Source: Actinia tenebrosa (Eukaryota; Cnidaria; Anthozoa; Actiniaria; Actiniidae). Taken from it: a stretch of DNA of 64,000 bases. Both the position numbers and the translations under genes were made by a program. The DNA lies in the NCBI RefSeq assembly GCF_009602425.1, contig NW_022259526.1, positions 54,522-118,521 on the forward strand, written 5' to 3'. Positions 48,725 through 59,906 of the stretch are shown here, in pieces (within the stretch, counting starts at the first letter, position 1; the number at the start of each line of letters is the position of its first letter). The notes beneath the pieces were generated by a model. The model had not been told where the DNA came from and did not search any database. It saw nothing but the letters and a program-made list of their open reading frames with translations.

Positions 48725-48906
48725 TTAATAACAGCAATAGTAGACTACAACAACAGCAACAACAGTAGTAGTAACGACAGCAGAAGAAAAAAACAAGAAC
48801 AGCAACAGCAGCCGGAGCCACAGTAACAGCAACAAAAACAGTAACAGCAGCAGCAGTAACAATAGCAACACTGACACGAGCAGCTGCAGCCAAAATATCT
48901 GAACAA

Positions 48907-48941
<35 letters not shown>

Positions 48942-48965
48942 CCAATAACATGAACAACAACAATT
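48725..48965. repeat. (CAG/CAA)n-rich tract
   Basis: Imperfect ACAGCA triplets ending in an uninterrupted CAG run of about ten units near 48910-48940. Leu/Ala/Cys-rich frames on the minus strand are translations of the repeat. Confidence 0.85.
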
Positions 48966-49299
48966 GACTAGTATCGCTATAAGAAACTACAACTGCAACA
49001 GATAAAGAGTAATATGGTTTTCACCACTTATAAAATCATCATCATTCAGGTCATTTGAGTTTGTCTTACGCTTTTGTAAGCCCCCCGGCATAAAAAAACT
49101 AATTTACTATGGTTCCTCCCCCATCCTCCAATTGCAAATTAAATATTTTGATAAAATACGATACCCAGTCATCAGTAATTATCCTTATTTCGTTAAATAA
49201 TATATATTGCTTTCAAAAATTAAAACTGAATTAATGACCCCCTGCAAAAAAGTCAACAAGCCCACCCCCCCTCCCCCCTATCTATTCACCTAAGTTATA

Positions 49300-49465
49300 A
49301 GAAAACAACGACGACGACGACGATGACGACGACGACAACAGCAACGACAACGACCGAAAACAGCAACAATGAAAGACAAAAACACCAACAACCTGAAAAA
49401 CTACAACAACAGTAGCAGCAACAGCAACAGCAACAACCACAACAACATCAGTAGCAAAAGCAAGG
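49300..49465. repeat. (GAC)n and (CAA)n triplet tract
   Basis: ACGACGACGACGATGACGAC is followed by AACAGCAACAACAAC-type triplets. It lies about 340 bp after the previous CAG tract and probably has a common origin. Confidence 0.8.
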
Positions 49466-50514
49466 ACAAATTTAAGAAAAATTGAACTTAAAAATCAACA
49501 GTAACGCAATTAAGCAGGAGCAAGTATTAGACAAAACATCTTCGCCCCCTATTTTCGTAAAATTCCACAGAAGATATGCAAAAACTTCACACACTAATGC
49601 CTCGATCTTGATATAGCGCGATTTGAGAACAAGATCCAGGTTTCGTGCGAGGAAATTCGAGAATAACTCGGAATTAATCATCTGTTTTATTTTTGTTTTC
49701 GCTTTCTAGCTTGATGGTTCTCGATGTCTAGCGGCCAAACTAACCAGCATGAGGCATTTAGTTATCCGTCTAGTTGGCACCCACCCCTACTCATTGAACC
49801 TAACAGAAGTGGTGCTTTAATGATATTCTACTAAAGCTCACTCTAGCTGAAGGTAATTATAAAGCACTTAGGTTGCAAGAAGCTTATAATCCAGCTTAAC
49901 TGGGACTTCGCAATCAGGGCGGCTCTTAAACTATATTCGTCGATCCGCGCCTATCTTCTTCGTTTGGAAATTTGTTATGACGTCACACTAATGCTCTAAT
50001 CGCGGGAAATGGTCTTGATAAATTGTTGCCGCTTCAAGCAATTTAGATTGAAAATAGTCCTAGCTTTCCGTCCTTATCTAGATATTTTCGCATCTCGATC
50101 TTTTTGGTTGAAAGTGGGCGGAAAGATTAAGGAAGTTTAGAACCTCTAAGACATCGTTGAGGAAAGCTGTAGGAACTAAAGAAAACAAAACAATTCGATT
50201 TCGCTTTTACCTTGAGAATTGTAAACAAAAAAGTGCCAACAGCAGCCAACTGTGTTGTTATCTTCATAAAAACAAGAAAATATCATAACTAGGCTAGGAA
50301 GTACTAGGGCAAGAACCTTCGTGCTTTAAAGGGTAAATTCACTGTTATACGAAAAGCTCCCCGAGGACTCATAATTCGTTGAATGTATAAGTCGATTTTT
50401 AAATTTCAAGTAGGCCACGTGCAAGCACGTGCATGCACTACACTTTCCTCAGTCTGCTACTTATCCGCTTTTAAAAACCCATAGGTCGATCATAAGCCAA
50501 ACAGACGTTTGCGT

Positions 50515-50610
50515 TTTCGCGCCAAATGAAAAAGCGCGCGCGCGTGTGTGATATGTAAACACGCTAGCCGCGATCTATGTAGCGGCCGCCATCTTGAAGT
50601 AAGGCTAGAT
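50515..50610. promoter_or_regulatory. CpG-rich patch with YY1-type site
   Basis: GCGCGCGCGCGTGTGTG is followed by GCGGCCGCCATCTTG; GCCGCCATCTTG (50585-50596) is the complete YY1 consensus. This often marks transcription starts in animals, but no gene was recognised on either side. Confidence 0.3.
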
Positions 50611-50961
50611 TGCCCGGATAGATTGGGGCGATAAGATGAGACTTTTCGCTGAAATCCTGCTCTTTTGCAAAAACTAGGCATGTTCAGTTAGATGGGTCTC
50701 TTTTGATCTCTAGTTATCGTTTTCCTTGTTTGTCTAAAAGAACTCCAGTACTAGTGAGTTCTTATGTATGATAGGCACAAAACTTAGATAGACACAGTAC
50801 TATTAGGTTTTTGTATATGGTAGACATAAAACTTGTTCTCTTTAGTGCAGCTCCTACTAGCTGTATCCCAGTGAAGAGACTTAACCGACCATGTTTTTAA
50901 AATTTTATATGTCTTAATTATAATGATTTTATTCTAATTTTACATAAATATCTCAATGCTC

Positions 50962-51152
50962 TTTGTTTGTTTGTTTGTTTGTTTGTTCGTTTGTTTAATT
51001 GTTCGTTCGTTCGTTCGTTTGTTTGTTTGTTTGTTTGTTTGTTTGTTTGTTTGTTTGTTTGTTGAACGAACTAACGAACGAACGAACGGACGGACGGACG
51101 GACGGACGGACGAACGAACGAAAGAAAGAACGAACGAACGAACGAACGAACG
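50962..51152. repeat. Compound tetranucleotide repeat (GTTT/GTTC then GAAC/GGAC)
   Basis: (TTTG)n with a TTCG block is followed directly by (AACG)n with a GACG block. The strand composition switches near 51062, so the halves are partly complementary. Open frames through it (Phe/Val/Cys or Thr/Asn/Glu) are not genes. Confidence 0.9.
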
Positions 51153-51159
51153 CGGAATG

Positions 51160-54100
51160 AACAAGGCAGTGCTCATAGTCATCTTTACCCGCACGTAGCC
51201 ATGCATCAGATGTTCTTTTATCTTCTTTTTTACTCGAAAACATGGTCTGAATGTATAGATTTTGGCGTCGTAATGTCTACGTATATCTCTAACTACAAGA
51301 GCATTAAATTAAACAAGATCTGAACCATAATATGACAAGCGCGGTCGTATGACGGAAAATTGATGAGGAAGTTAAGTTAAGCAGGGACGCCAGGTGACGG
51401 AAATACTAGGGAACGAAGCAGGAGCTAAAGAAAAGAAAAAAAGAATATGAAAATGTGAAAAAAAAGAGTCATGACCAAATTGAAAGAAAATCGACACATT
51501 CACAGTTATGTGTGGATGATAACGGATTCTATAAAGAAACTGTAAATAAATTCCCCGCCAGAAGGAATGCATAGGGCATATATAAAAGGTCATGCAAAAA
51601 TAAATAAATGCCAAGAGTGTGTATTTAATGAGCAGTGGAAGGACGAAGTGATATAGAAACGAGATGAGGAAAGGAAGAGGAGCTCGAAGGAGAAGATATG
51701 GGAGAGGAATGAACAACAAGCAGCTTGTAGTGACTTTCCGATGGCTTCCATTGGCTAAGCCAATCAAAAACTAGCACACAAACTGTAGTAGTTATCCAAT
51801 CACAGTGTGCATGAAAATATGTCTCAATGTTTGGTGCACTTATAATAGCCGCCATCATATTGCAGGACTTCCCAAATAAGATAAAAACTATTTAAAGAAA
51901 TAAGCACCAATATGAGAAAGTGCAAGTTAAAATATGTATTTTTGGAAAGTTTTATTGTTATAATGAATAGAATTTTAGTGAAGTATTGGGAATGAATAAT
52001 AAAATAATTTGTATCAGGACTGTCCATCATCGTTCTGGCGTTGTTTTTTTTTTCTACATTTTTATTTAATATCATTCTAAGTTTGTTGATAACCGAATAT
52101 TTTAATCTATAATTTAGATATAGGGTTTAGTTAGCTAGAATATGGTTTATAATGATGAAGTGGGACGAGCCATAATCGAATTCGGCGCATTTCCTATCTA
52201 TTTTCTTTCATTATTCTTTATCTATAAAAAGAAGGATAAAGGAAAATAGGAAATCAGCCTCTTGATAAGAGCATCTATTTGTTTTGTTCAAGCAATAAAT
52301 CGGTCTGATTGTATCCGAAAGAGTGGGGAAAAGACAAAAAAATAGATTCCTTTGAGCTAGAAATAGAATAGAAGAAGAAGAAGAAGAAGAAGGAAAAGAC
52401 GGAATTGAAAGTAATTTAATCAGACAACTTGTAACTGTAGATAAATTTCAGACGAGCTGTCAACTCAGCTAATTATTATTTTTAATTTACGTTGTTTTAT
52501 TATTATTATTTTTTATTATTATTTTGCAATTGGTTCTCATTTTACCTTGTAAATTGATCTCCATTCTCTACAATAATGAATAATGAATGCGAAGAAAACA
52601 CATCTTGTGCATGTAAATAGAAATTCATCTGTGCAAAAGAAAGAAGGAAGTAGTTTATGATCTAATAATCATTTTTTTCCTGAGCAAATAAGGAACTTGA
52701 AAACTGATAAAGAAAATCATTATTATCATCATATGACAAGAAACGACTTCCACTCGCTGTCGGAATAAAAAATATAAATATCCTAAAAAGTATAAATATT
52801 ATCTTTTTTTCGGTTGACGTTTTTCAAAATATACCAAAACAGGTTCCGATCGAACTAATTATTATTCCATCATGGCTAAACATTTTGGTAATTCATTTAC
52901 GGAATTTCATGAAGTTTTTTCTCGAGGGATATTAGATTGCGTGTTTAAATCAAGTGTGCTATATTTGTAACAAACTCTAAAAAGGGCAAATTCAACGCTC
53001 GAAAACAGATCTGTTGTTAGTATGATTTACAGCTGTCAGAGCTGAGCTTTAAATGGATAGTCTTAAGTATGGGAGTGACTTTCCATAAATATACATCGCT
53101 CTATATTCCATGTGGTGTCTGCTGGGTATTTTGTTGGAGATTCAGATATTGGGGTTTTTTTTCATGTTGTTCGCACTCAAGTTTAGAATTTCTTTTCTAT
53201 ATTAAGAAAGAGAAAATAAAAACTTCTATAAGTGGAGCATTGTGCTAATGTTTTGCTAAAATTAAAAGAAGAGAAAGGGAAAGAGAGTGAACCGGAGACG
53301 TTTATAGCAAGCTTCCTCTGTTGTGAAAAGTTTTAAGTTTTCAACATAGTCTATATTGCATGCGACTGGCTTTCTTTTACTTCAAAATGTGAACAACTAA
53401 TAACTTAGTCAGGAATGAATTATTAGACCTCTTCAGGCATATAGTGCCAAACTCATAGACTTCAGTGTCTTTAATTCCATGCAGTATCTACAATTCAACT
53501 TATATTGACGTGCAAGCAATACGTTTTAGTAGATACGATATATTTCAAGAAGGAAATGATTCCGGAAAGCTGCTAGCGTTTGTGAAACAAATCTTGCATG
53601 TTGTTAGAGAATTTAGAGTACTTTTTAAAAAAATCTGAAGTGGTTCTTGAAATCACATACACTAACACGTCGACCACGCTTGAGAAGAGAAAATGAAATA
53701 TTTGATCCCTTAAGCGTTTTTTGTTATTATTTTAGACTTTCAAGTTATTAAACACTAGCTAACTGTACTCACTTTTGAAAAGTGAAAGAACTGTCGGGTG
53801 CCAGAAATCGAAAGACAATTTATTGGAAACCGAAACCTCTACTAAAATCTGTTTCCGGAATTATGCACAACTCCGTTAAAATTGAATATTTTTGAAAGTG
53901 GTTCGACTTCATATTCTCAAAACTCCAATAATTTTCGATTCCACCATGCAGCAAGTACTTATGAAATTTATTTATCTCTTTTAAATCTTTCCACATTTCC
54001 AAACCTTGTATCGGAAAGGCGTGAGCTTTGTTGTTTTATTTTTCAATGGCTTATTTTTGTGTCTGACTGTCTCACAGCCTTGGGCAGCTTTTTAAAAAGC

Positions 54101-54700
54101 CATTAACCTATATGCCAATAATGATCGAGCCATTTAGCGAAAACTGCTAAAGACCGATGTTAATGAACCGATATTTTTGGGGGGACAGTTACAGCAAGAC
54201 TAACACGATCTCAATGCCTTTTTTTTTTTTTTTTTCATAAAAAGATGAAATGACTTTCAAAAAATTACTTTGTTTATCAGATATCGAATTTTTTTTCCAC
54301 GAACAAGCTTCGCTCTATTTCATCAAAACTGTGATCTTAATCTTGGATTCATTATTTATATCTCTTGAAATTAAGGTAAGTGTAACCGATAAGGGGTGTG
54401 AAACTATAGCCTACTTGTACCATGTGCCATGATTATTTCTCAAGACACAATCTAATGATACTATTCTCAAGACACGTCACGGTTTAGTTTACCATTTGGG
54501 TATAAAAGCTGTCTCATAATTCGGAGAGTTTTTGGCTGTTAATCGTGGCGAAGCAATCTGTAATGCAAATGAAAATATAAATAGATGTGAAGTATTCATT
54601 TAATCAATAGTGTGGTGATGGGAATTCAAGGATTGACTCATTACAAGCGGCACTCATGCACGTCTCAAGTCTCCAACATGTATATCTAGCATCTTTTTAC
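51160..54700. other. Gene-free spacer
   Basis: AT-rich, with a GAA run at about 52375-52390, T runs at about 52045 and 54222, and no credible exon, RNA gene or named element. Confidence 0.4.
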
Positions 54701-54750
54701 CTCCTCTCCTCTCCTCTCCTCTCCTCTCCTCTCCTCTCCTCTCCTCTCCT
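54701..54750. repeat. (CTCCT)10 repeat
   Basis: Ten uninterrupted CTCCT units, pure polypyrimidine on the plus strand. Confidence 0.95.
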
Positions 54751-55450
54751 TTCATTTCCACTCATGTGAAATTTCTGTCATTTATACAACAACCATTCTA
54801 CACTCAACTCAAACCAGTGAACCCACACCCACTAGCAACATAAGGGTCATTATCATAGCCAGTCACAATAAAACATAATATGTTACTTAGGGGCTCGAGA
54901 TTGATGTGAGTGTTTTGCTTACGAATACATTCACGAGCTGACTGTACAATGAACGAGAAATTTCATCACGTGATCGATTTTAGCCAATCGCGCACTTGGA
55001 TTTTGTACAGTGAACGAAGATTGAATATTTATTATCAATAGTCCTTTTCTCATTTGGTAAATACCGCTGTGTTATATGACTGAAGACTCGCCTGCACAAG
55101 CTCAGCCTTGTTTAAGAGCAAATCATTTGCAAAAGTCAACTGTAATGTAAAGAATGTGCAAGTTGAACAATACTAATGTTTTGAAATCTCCCGGACTCTT
55201 ATGGTATATGTGAATAGCTGACTTATAAACGAGGCTAAATCTGTGCAATGAGCAGTGCTCTTCAAAGAAGCGGTATGCATTGAATGCGAAACTGGTCGAT
55301 CTTTTTCTCGTACTCAAAATGAAATAAAATAAATCACTTTTATTTAAGTGTCTAGTCGTTCTAGCGCTTTCGCACTAATAGGGGAAACTTTTCGCTCACA
55401 CGCACTACCACTACTCTTAATGTTCTATTCACACAACGCTCAAGTCACAT

Positions 55451-55580
55451 GTTGATTTTTACGGAGGGAGGAAACCGGAGAACCCGGAGAAAACCCTCGT
55501 AGCATAGGAGAGAACAACACATCAAACAAACTCAATTCACATGTTGGACTCACGGCGATGAAAGACGACGCGTTAGCCAC
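55451..55580 (-). repeat. SINE copy (family B)
   Basis: The plus strand reads GGAGGGAGGAAACCGGAGAA, CCCGGAGAAAACCC and GCATAGGAGAGAACAA, the complement of the core at 9641-9899. The head is decayed (GGACTCACGGCGATGAAAG). Confidence 0.6.
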
Positions 55581-55811
55581 GAAATAAGGGTTCTGGTTAC
55601 GAGATTTTACTTACTAGAAACCCGGTCTCGGCCCTAGGTTGATTTCATAACTCGTAGCTTTCGCTCCATTGTGGGTAGTGGTCCCTCAAGCGCGTAGGTG
55701 AGATGAGAGATATGTATCAAGATTAGTCGACAAAAGAGTGAAAACACCGCGGTCGCCCTTGAAAAATAATCATCAACTGCCTGAAAGGGCACCATATAAT
55801 ACCGTAATCAC

Positions 55812-55965
55812 TATTGATGGTTTTCACGGCGGCCATGTTGAAGGAACTGTCAATGTATGTAAGTATGAAGTATTGTCAATGAATTCTTTTGTTATATCCT
55901 CCAACATGCCCGCCGCGTCTTTTGTTATTTATAGTTCTCTTGGAAATGGTTGAAAACCATCAATA
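55812..55965. mobile_element. Short inverted-repeat element (family W)
   Basis: TATTGATGGTTTTCACGGCG is mirrored by TTGAAAACCATCAATA at the right end. Inside, GGCCATGTTG and CAACATGCCCGCC also pair. Length is about 154 bp. The 71-residue frame across it is discounted for that reason. Confidence 0.65.
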
Positions 55966-56858
55966 CTCCACCATTACTCTACCTATCAGTATGACCCTTA
56001 GACTCCGTCTCCCTACGGCCCTACATTACTGGCTGTGTTGGAAAATACTTTGGTGAACCGACTAAACCGCCTTCCTGACTATAAAACCCAGTGTTATCAT
56101 ATCCATGTTGCGGCTTCTCCCTGCGACACGACACAAGCTTGCTTTGGCCATGGAGTAGCAATACGCTCAGCATCAGGAAATGTTTTAGTTGCAAACGGGT
56201 ATAAGAACGTTTCACTTTCTGCATGCAACAGACTTCAGGCTCGGATACACCGTGCAATATTGGGCGCAACGCTGCAAATAAAATAACAATTTGAATGCCT
56301 GTTTTTATTTTATGGTCATCAAGGGCGTGGGGGGGGGGGAGGGAGAGGCATGTCCCCCTTCGTGGCAACAGAATGGAGGCTTTTTAGAACTTATACGATA
56401 ATTTAAATATATTTTTCTACGTTTTGCGAAATAAAAACGTTAAACTTAATGCCATTTCCTTTCCCCCCGTATTGCTACTGATTGAAGAACTGTACACACC
56501 GACGCATCTCAGCTCACACTAGTTTTTAGCTAACTTATATCTTCCTCTAGCCGTCTTGTATTTGGTCTGTCTGTCTGTCTTGAATACTGTCACTGTTGAC
56601 TGACCAATCAGAGCCAAGCGTTCCCCAGACAATACCATGCATTTACTACAATTATGTTTCGCAATTAATCCAAATTACCCTGGAGACAGTAATTGTTTAG
56701 CAGCTTAGGACCACGACAACCGAGATCTACTGCTGTTATTGATAACTATCCACGTATTAAATGAATTAGAACGAAAATATCGTAGGGTAGAACACGAAGA
56801 TCGTTGGATAATCTTTTTCTTATTGTCGAAGAAGACTTGAACAACAAGAGCAAGCGAG

Positions 56859-57841
56859 ATGCCTGAATCACACACTAGACCAAAGTCAAGGTAACGCTTC
56901 CATTATTTACGTTCTTATTTCTGTGTTAATCAACTTTTATAAACTTAATTTAATATTAGTAAAGCCTAACAACTTTATAACACCTTTTAAATTCTTAGAT
57001 CTTGTTCAACAACTTTTCAATGTTTCTTGACACTTTAGGAACTTAGTGATTTACTGGTGTATAAAAATTTCTGAAGTGTCGGGTAAATTTGAGTTTTATT
57101 TGGTAAAAGTATTACTCTTGAATTCAAGAGATGTTCAAATACAACTGTGCTTGTATCAGACATCGACTCGTAATTCGGATACAGTATAATTTATTTCACC
57201 AATCTTTAGCAATTGTAGAGTCCTAAAGTGACTATTACTCTAACACTTAGTTGTTTCACATTGTATTTTCCTTTACTACCAACGCCATGTGTATTCCTTT
57301 TGTCTATTCTCTGCAAGCTGACAGTCCTATTGATTCTTATATTATAGCACGCATAAATTTAATAAAAAATCAAGTCACTCTCGAAAGAGCTAACAGACCT
57401 TCAGTGTCTCCCAATAGATTTTGACGAAGTTTCTGGTCGTCCAAAAATGGCAATATTTTGACAACGATTAATTCTTGATTTGACTTCAATAAACCTTACT
57501 CTAAATACGCGTTCATTTTAGCATACGAACCAGACTAAATAAATAGCAACCAAGAGGTTTAATGTACTGTTGCAGGCTTAACTTAGTCTGTGTTGATATT
57601 TAATATTCTACGAGAAAATTTTCTTTACCTAGATAACTTAATTAATTGCCCACTATTACTTAAAGTCTCGACTTTACTTTTCCTTTTATTGATTTGTACC
57701 ATTAATTATTTTAGGACATCCCTGAAACATGAACTTGTGCGACAAGATATTGATGAAAAGTGGAAAAGAGTCGTGATGACTCCTACAGGAATCAAGATTA
57801 TTCGAATACAGCCGACAATAAACAATGACTCTCTGCTCAAG
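56859..57841 (+). CDS. Two coding exons of unknown gene, possibly alternative 5' exons of the FAM216-like gene
   Basis: Exon 56859-56890 starts ATG and encodes MPESHTRPKSR, ending at a GTAACG donor in phase 2. Exon 57715-57841, after an ATTATTTTAG acceptor, continues in frame as TSLKHELVRQDIDEKWKRVV, then MTPTGIKIIRIQPTINNDSL and LK, and ends at GTAGG in phase 0. The protein is basic and lysine-rich, and I do not recognise it. No further in-frame exon was found up to 59700. The phase-0 donor fits the phase-0 acceptor at 61306 in the downstream gene, so these may be alternative first exons of that gene. A separate small gene with an unseen last exon is the other option. Confidence 0.45.
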
Positions 57842-58997
57842 GTAGGACAATTGAAATGCTAAATATAGGATGCAAAAAGAATGGATGGTTGATCGGGATG
57901 AGATGGGATCTGTGGAGGAACGAGTTATAATTAGATCCCTTGCAGAAGGTTTCCTGATATAGTCCAGTTTGTTGGAGGGATATATAAGAACCATAGAGGA
58001 TGTAAAGAAACCCTGGCAGTGACAACCCTCACTGTCTGGCCTAAATTACTAATGATTTCTTAAAAGGGTTGATTGTGGGATTGGTATGGGAATTTTACGG
58101 GATTGGAAATTGGTGCAATGGACCTCAAAGGGGACCCTGTGTCCTGATGTGCAGCACCAGCTTGCAGGCAAAGTTTCAAATAAACAAAATGATATTTGGA
58201 GGACTAAATTTTTAGCATGAATATATAACAGTGATGGATCCAAAGCTATTTTAAGGGGGGTGGGGGATGGCTGTTACCTAGAAAGGCATTACATAGCATC
58301 CTTTTAACGTAGCTCATTTTTTATTGTGGAGTTGTGGAGTGGATAGGGGGATTGCCTTGGTAACTCATACAAGAAATCTGACTATCTATATTGTTGCATA
58401 AAAAATGGCCCCTCCCTTGTTTTCCATTCTTTATGTTGCAAAATTGCTGTGTACTTTTTTTAATGACCCCCCGCCCCCCTCAAATCCCAACCTCCCTGCC
58501 ATTAGAAAATGAACAGTCTCCGTTGTATAACCCAACTATAAAAGTTTTGAACTTTAATCATTAATCAACCCCTATTCTGTGATACCCGGGCATTACCTCC
58601 CCCTCAAATAGAGAGCACTATTCTTTGCCATAAATTTATGATATTATGCCGCTACCATATACACATTAGTAAGTCGTACTTTCTTACACTGTAATCCTTC
58701 ATCCTCACCATACTTTATTTAGTAACAGGGGCCACAAAGGGGGTTGGGCAGGGAAGTCTACAGCCTCCCACCTATTTTTCCTTTTCCTATACTAGTCTCA
58801 TATCTTTTCCAATCTTACCCTCTCCCCCACCCCCCCCCCCACCCCCACTTTTTAGGTACTCCTTGGCCCCTGAGTAACTTTCCCATAATGTAATACTATC
58901 TTCAACCAATTGGTAAAAATGGAACCATTTTCCGCATGTTCCTTCACTGGGTATAGTTAGTATAGTATAGTATTCCGTTCAACATATTTTCATCATA
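57842..58997. other. Spacer or intron with poly-C/G runs
   Basis: No convincing exon. Pyrimidine-rich patches and C runs occur (near 58470 and 58830). It lies between the unknown exons and a hAT-like MITE. Confidence 0.35.
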
Positions 58998-59005
58998 AGA
59001 TATGT

Positions 59006-59304
59006 CAGGGGTGTAGCGAGGACCTAGGAGCTGGCGGGGCACTGACCCAAAAAAAAAAAATTACTCCTCCCCCCATAAAACAAATAAACGAATAAACGCG
59101 CAAACAAAAAAGAAACAAATTTGTATTGGTATAAACTGATTTATACAGCGCACTTTCCTAGGTTGCAATAATCTATTTTCCTCTTTCGTTTTGGTTTAAT
59201 ATGTTTTGTTTTTGTTTTTTTGTTTTTTTCGAAAAAGTTGTTTAAAAATTTGGGGGGGGGGGGGCACGTGTCCCCCCGTGCCCCCCCCCCTCGCTACACT
59301 ACTG
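59006..59304. mobile_element. hAT-type MITE with perfect 8-bp target duplication
   Basis: The element begins CAGGGGTGTAGCGAGG and ends CCTCGCTACACTACTG. It is flanked on both sides by AGATATGT (58998-59005 and 59305-59312). An 8-bp duplication with CA...TG short inverted ends is the signature of the hAT superfamily. The interior has A, G and C runs and no transposase. Confidence 0.85.
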
Positions 59305-59694
59305 AGATATGTTGTCAGAGAAATGTGAATTCTACAGCGTTTTTTATTTATAACGCATGGAAAGTTTTGATCCAGTAATGAATCTCAGTACATAACAAAA
59401 CTAATCCTCTTTGACAATGTACATAGGATTACTAGGCAAGATAATTACTTTGAGATGCTGTTGTGATTTAGTGTTGATTAAGTGAATATGCAATATACAT
59501 AACCTCCTTTGAATCTATACACGAACAAACTTCAATTTAAATCCTGCAAAAAAACAGTTGCAAAAAAAACTTTATGAAGAGTTGATATTTGTTTAGAGCA
59601 TTACACCTTACAGTGTAAAAGTATTTTCATTATCGTGTTTATATTAAAGATTACTGTAATTTACACTGCTATGCCAAGCAGACGAAACACTACC

Positions 59695-59707
59695 GTTGCT
59701 TAGTAAC
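59695..59707 (+). promoter_or_regulatory. RFX X-box upstream of the FAM216-like gene
   Basis: GTTGCTTAGTAAC fits RYYNYY, a one-base spacer and RRNRAC. It lies 200 bases upstream of the proposed start codon at 59907, and a further GGCAAC half-site follows at 59713. X-boxes at this distance are typical of ciliary genes. Confidence 0.45.
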
Positions 59708-59906
59708 TGTTAGGCAACCCTTCAAATGTCATTGTTTGGCAGACAAAGCAAAATTAAGGAATTTGGGTCGCAAATATTGCGGAGTAACTCGTGTACGAAA
59801 CCCACAAAATCTTTGCATTCGAGCCTTCTCTTCCAGTTCATACAAGCTCTATATCAAGCCAACTCAAAGATTTACATTCGATTTTTCAGAAGTATATAGG
59901 TATAAG

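Noticed and set aside
51372-51767. 131-codon hydrophobic frame on the minus strand
   Set aside because: Phe/Leu/Ser-rich translation of A/G-rich plus strand. No domain, no flanking splice sites.
59725-59900. ATG at 59725 as the start of the FAM216-like gene
   Set aside because: Its frame (MSLFGRQSKIKEF) meets a stop just before 59900 and does not join the clear coding frame that starts at 59907.
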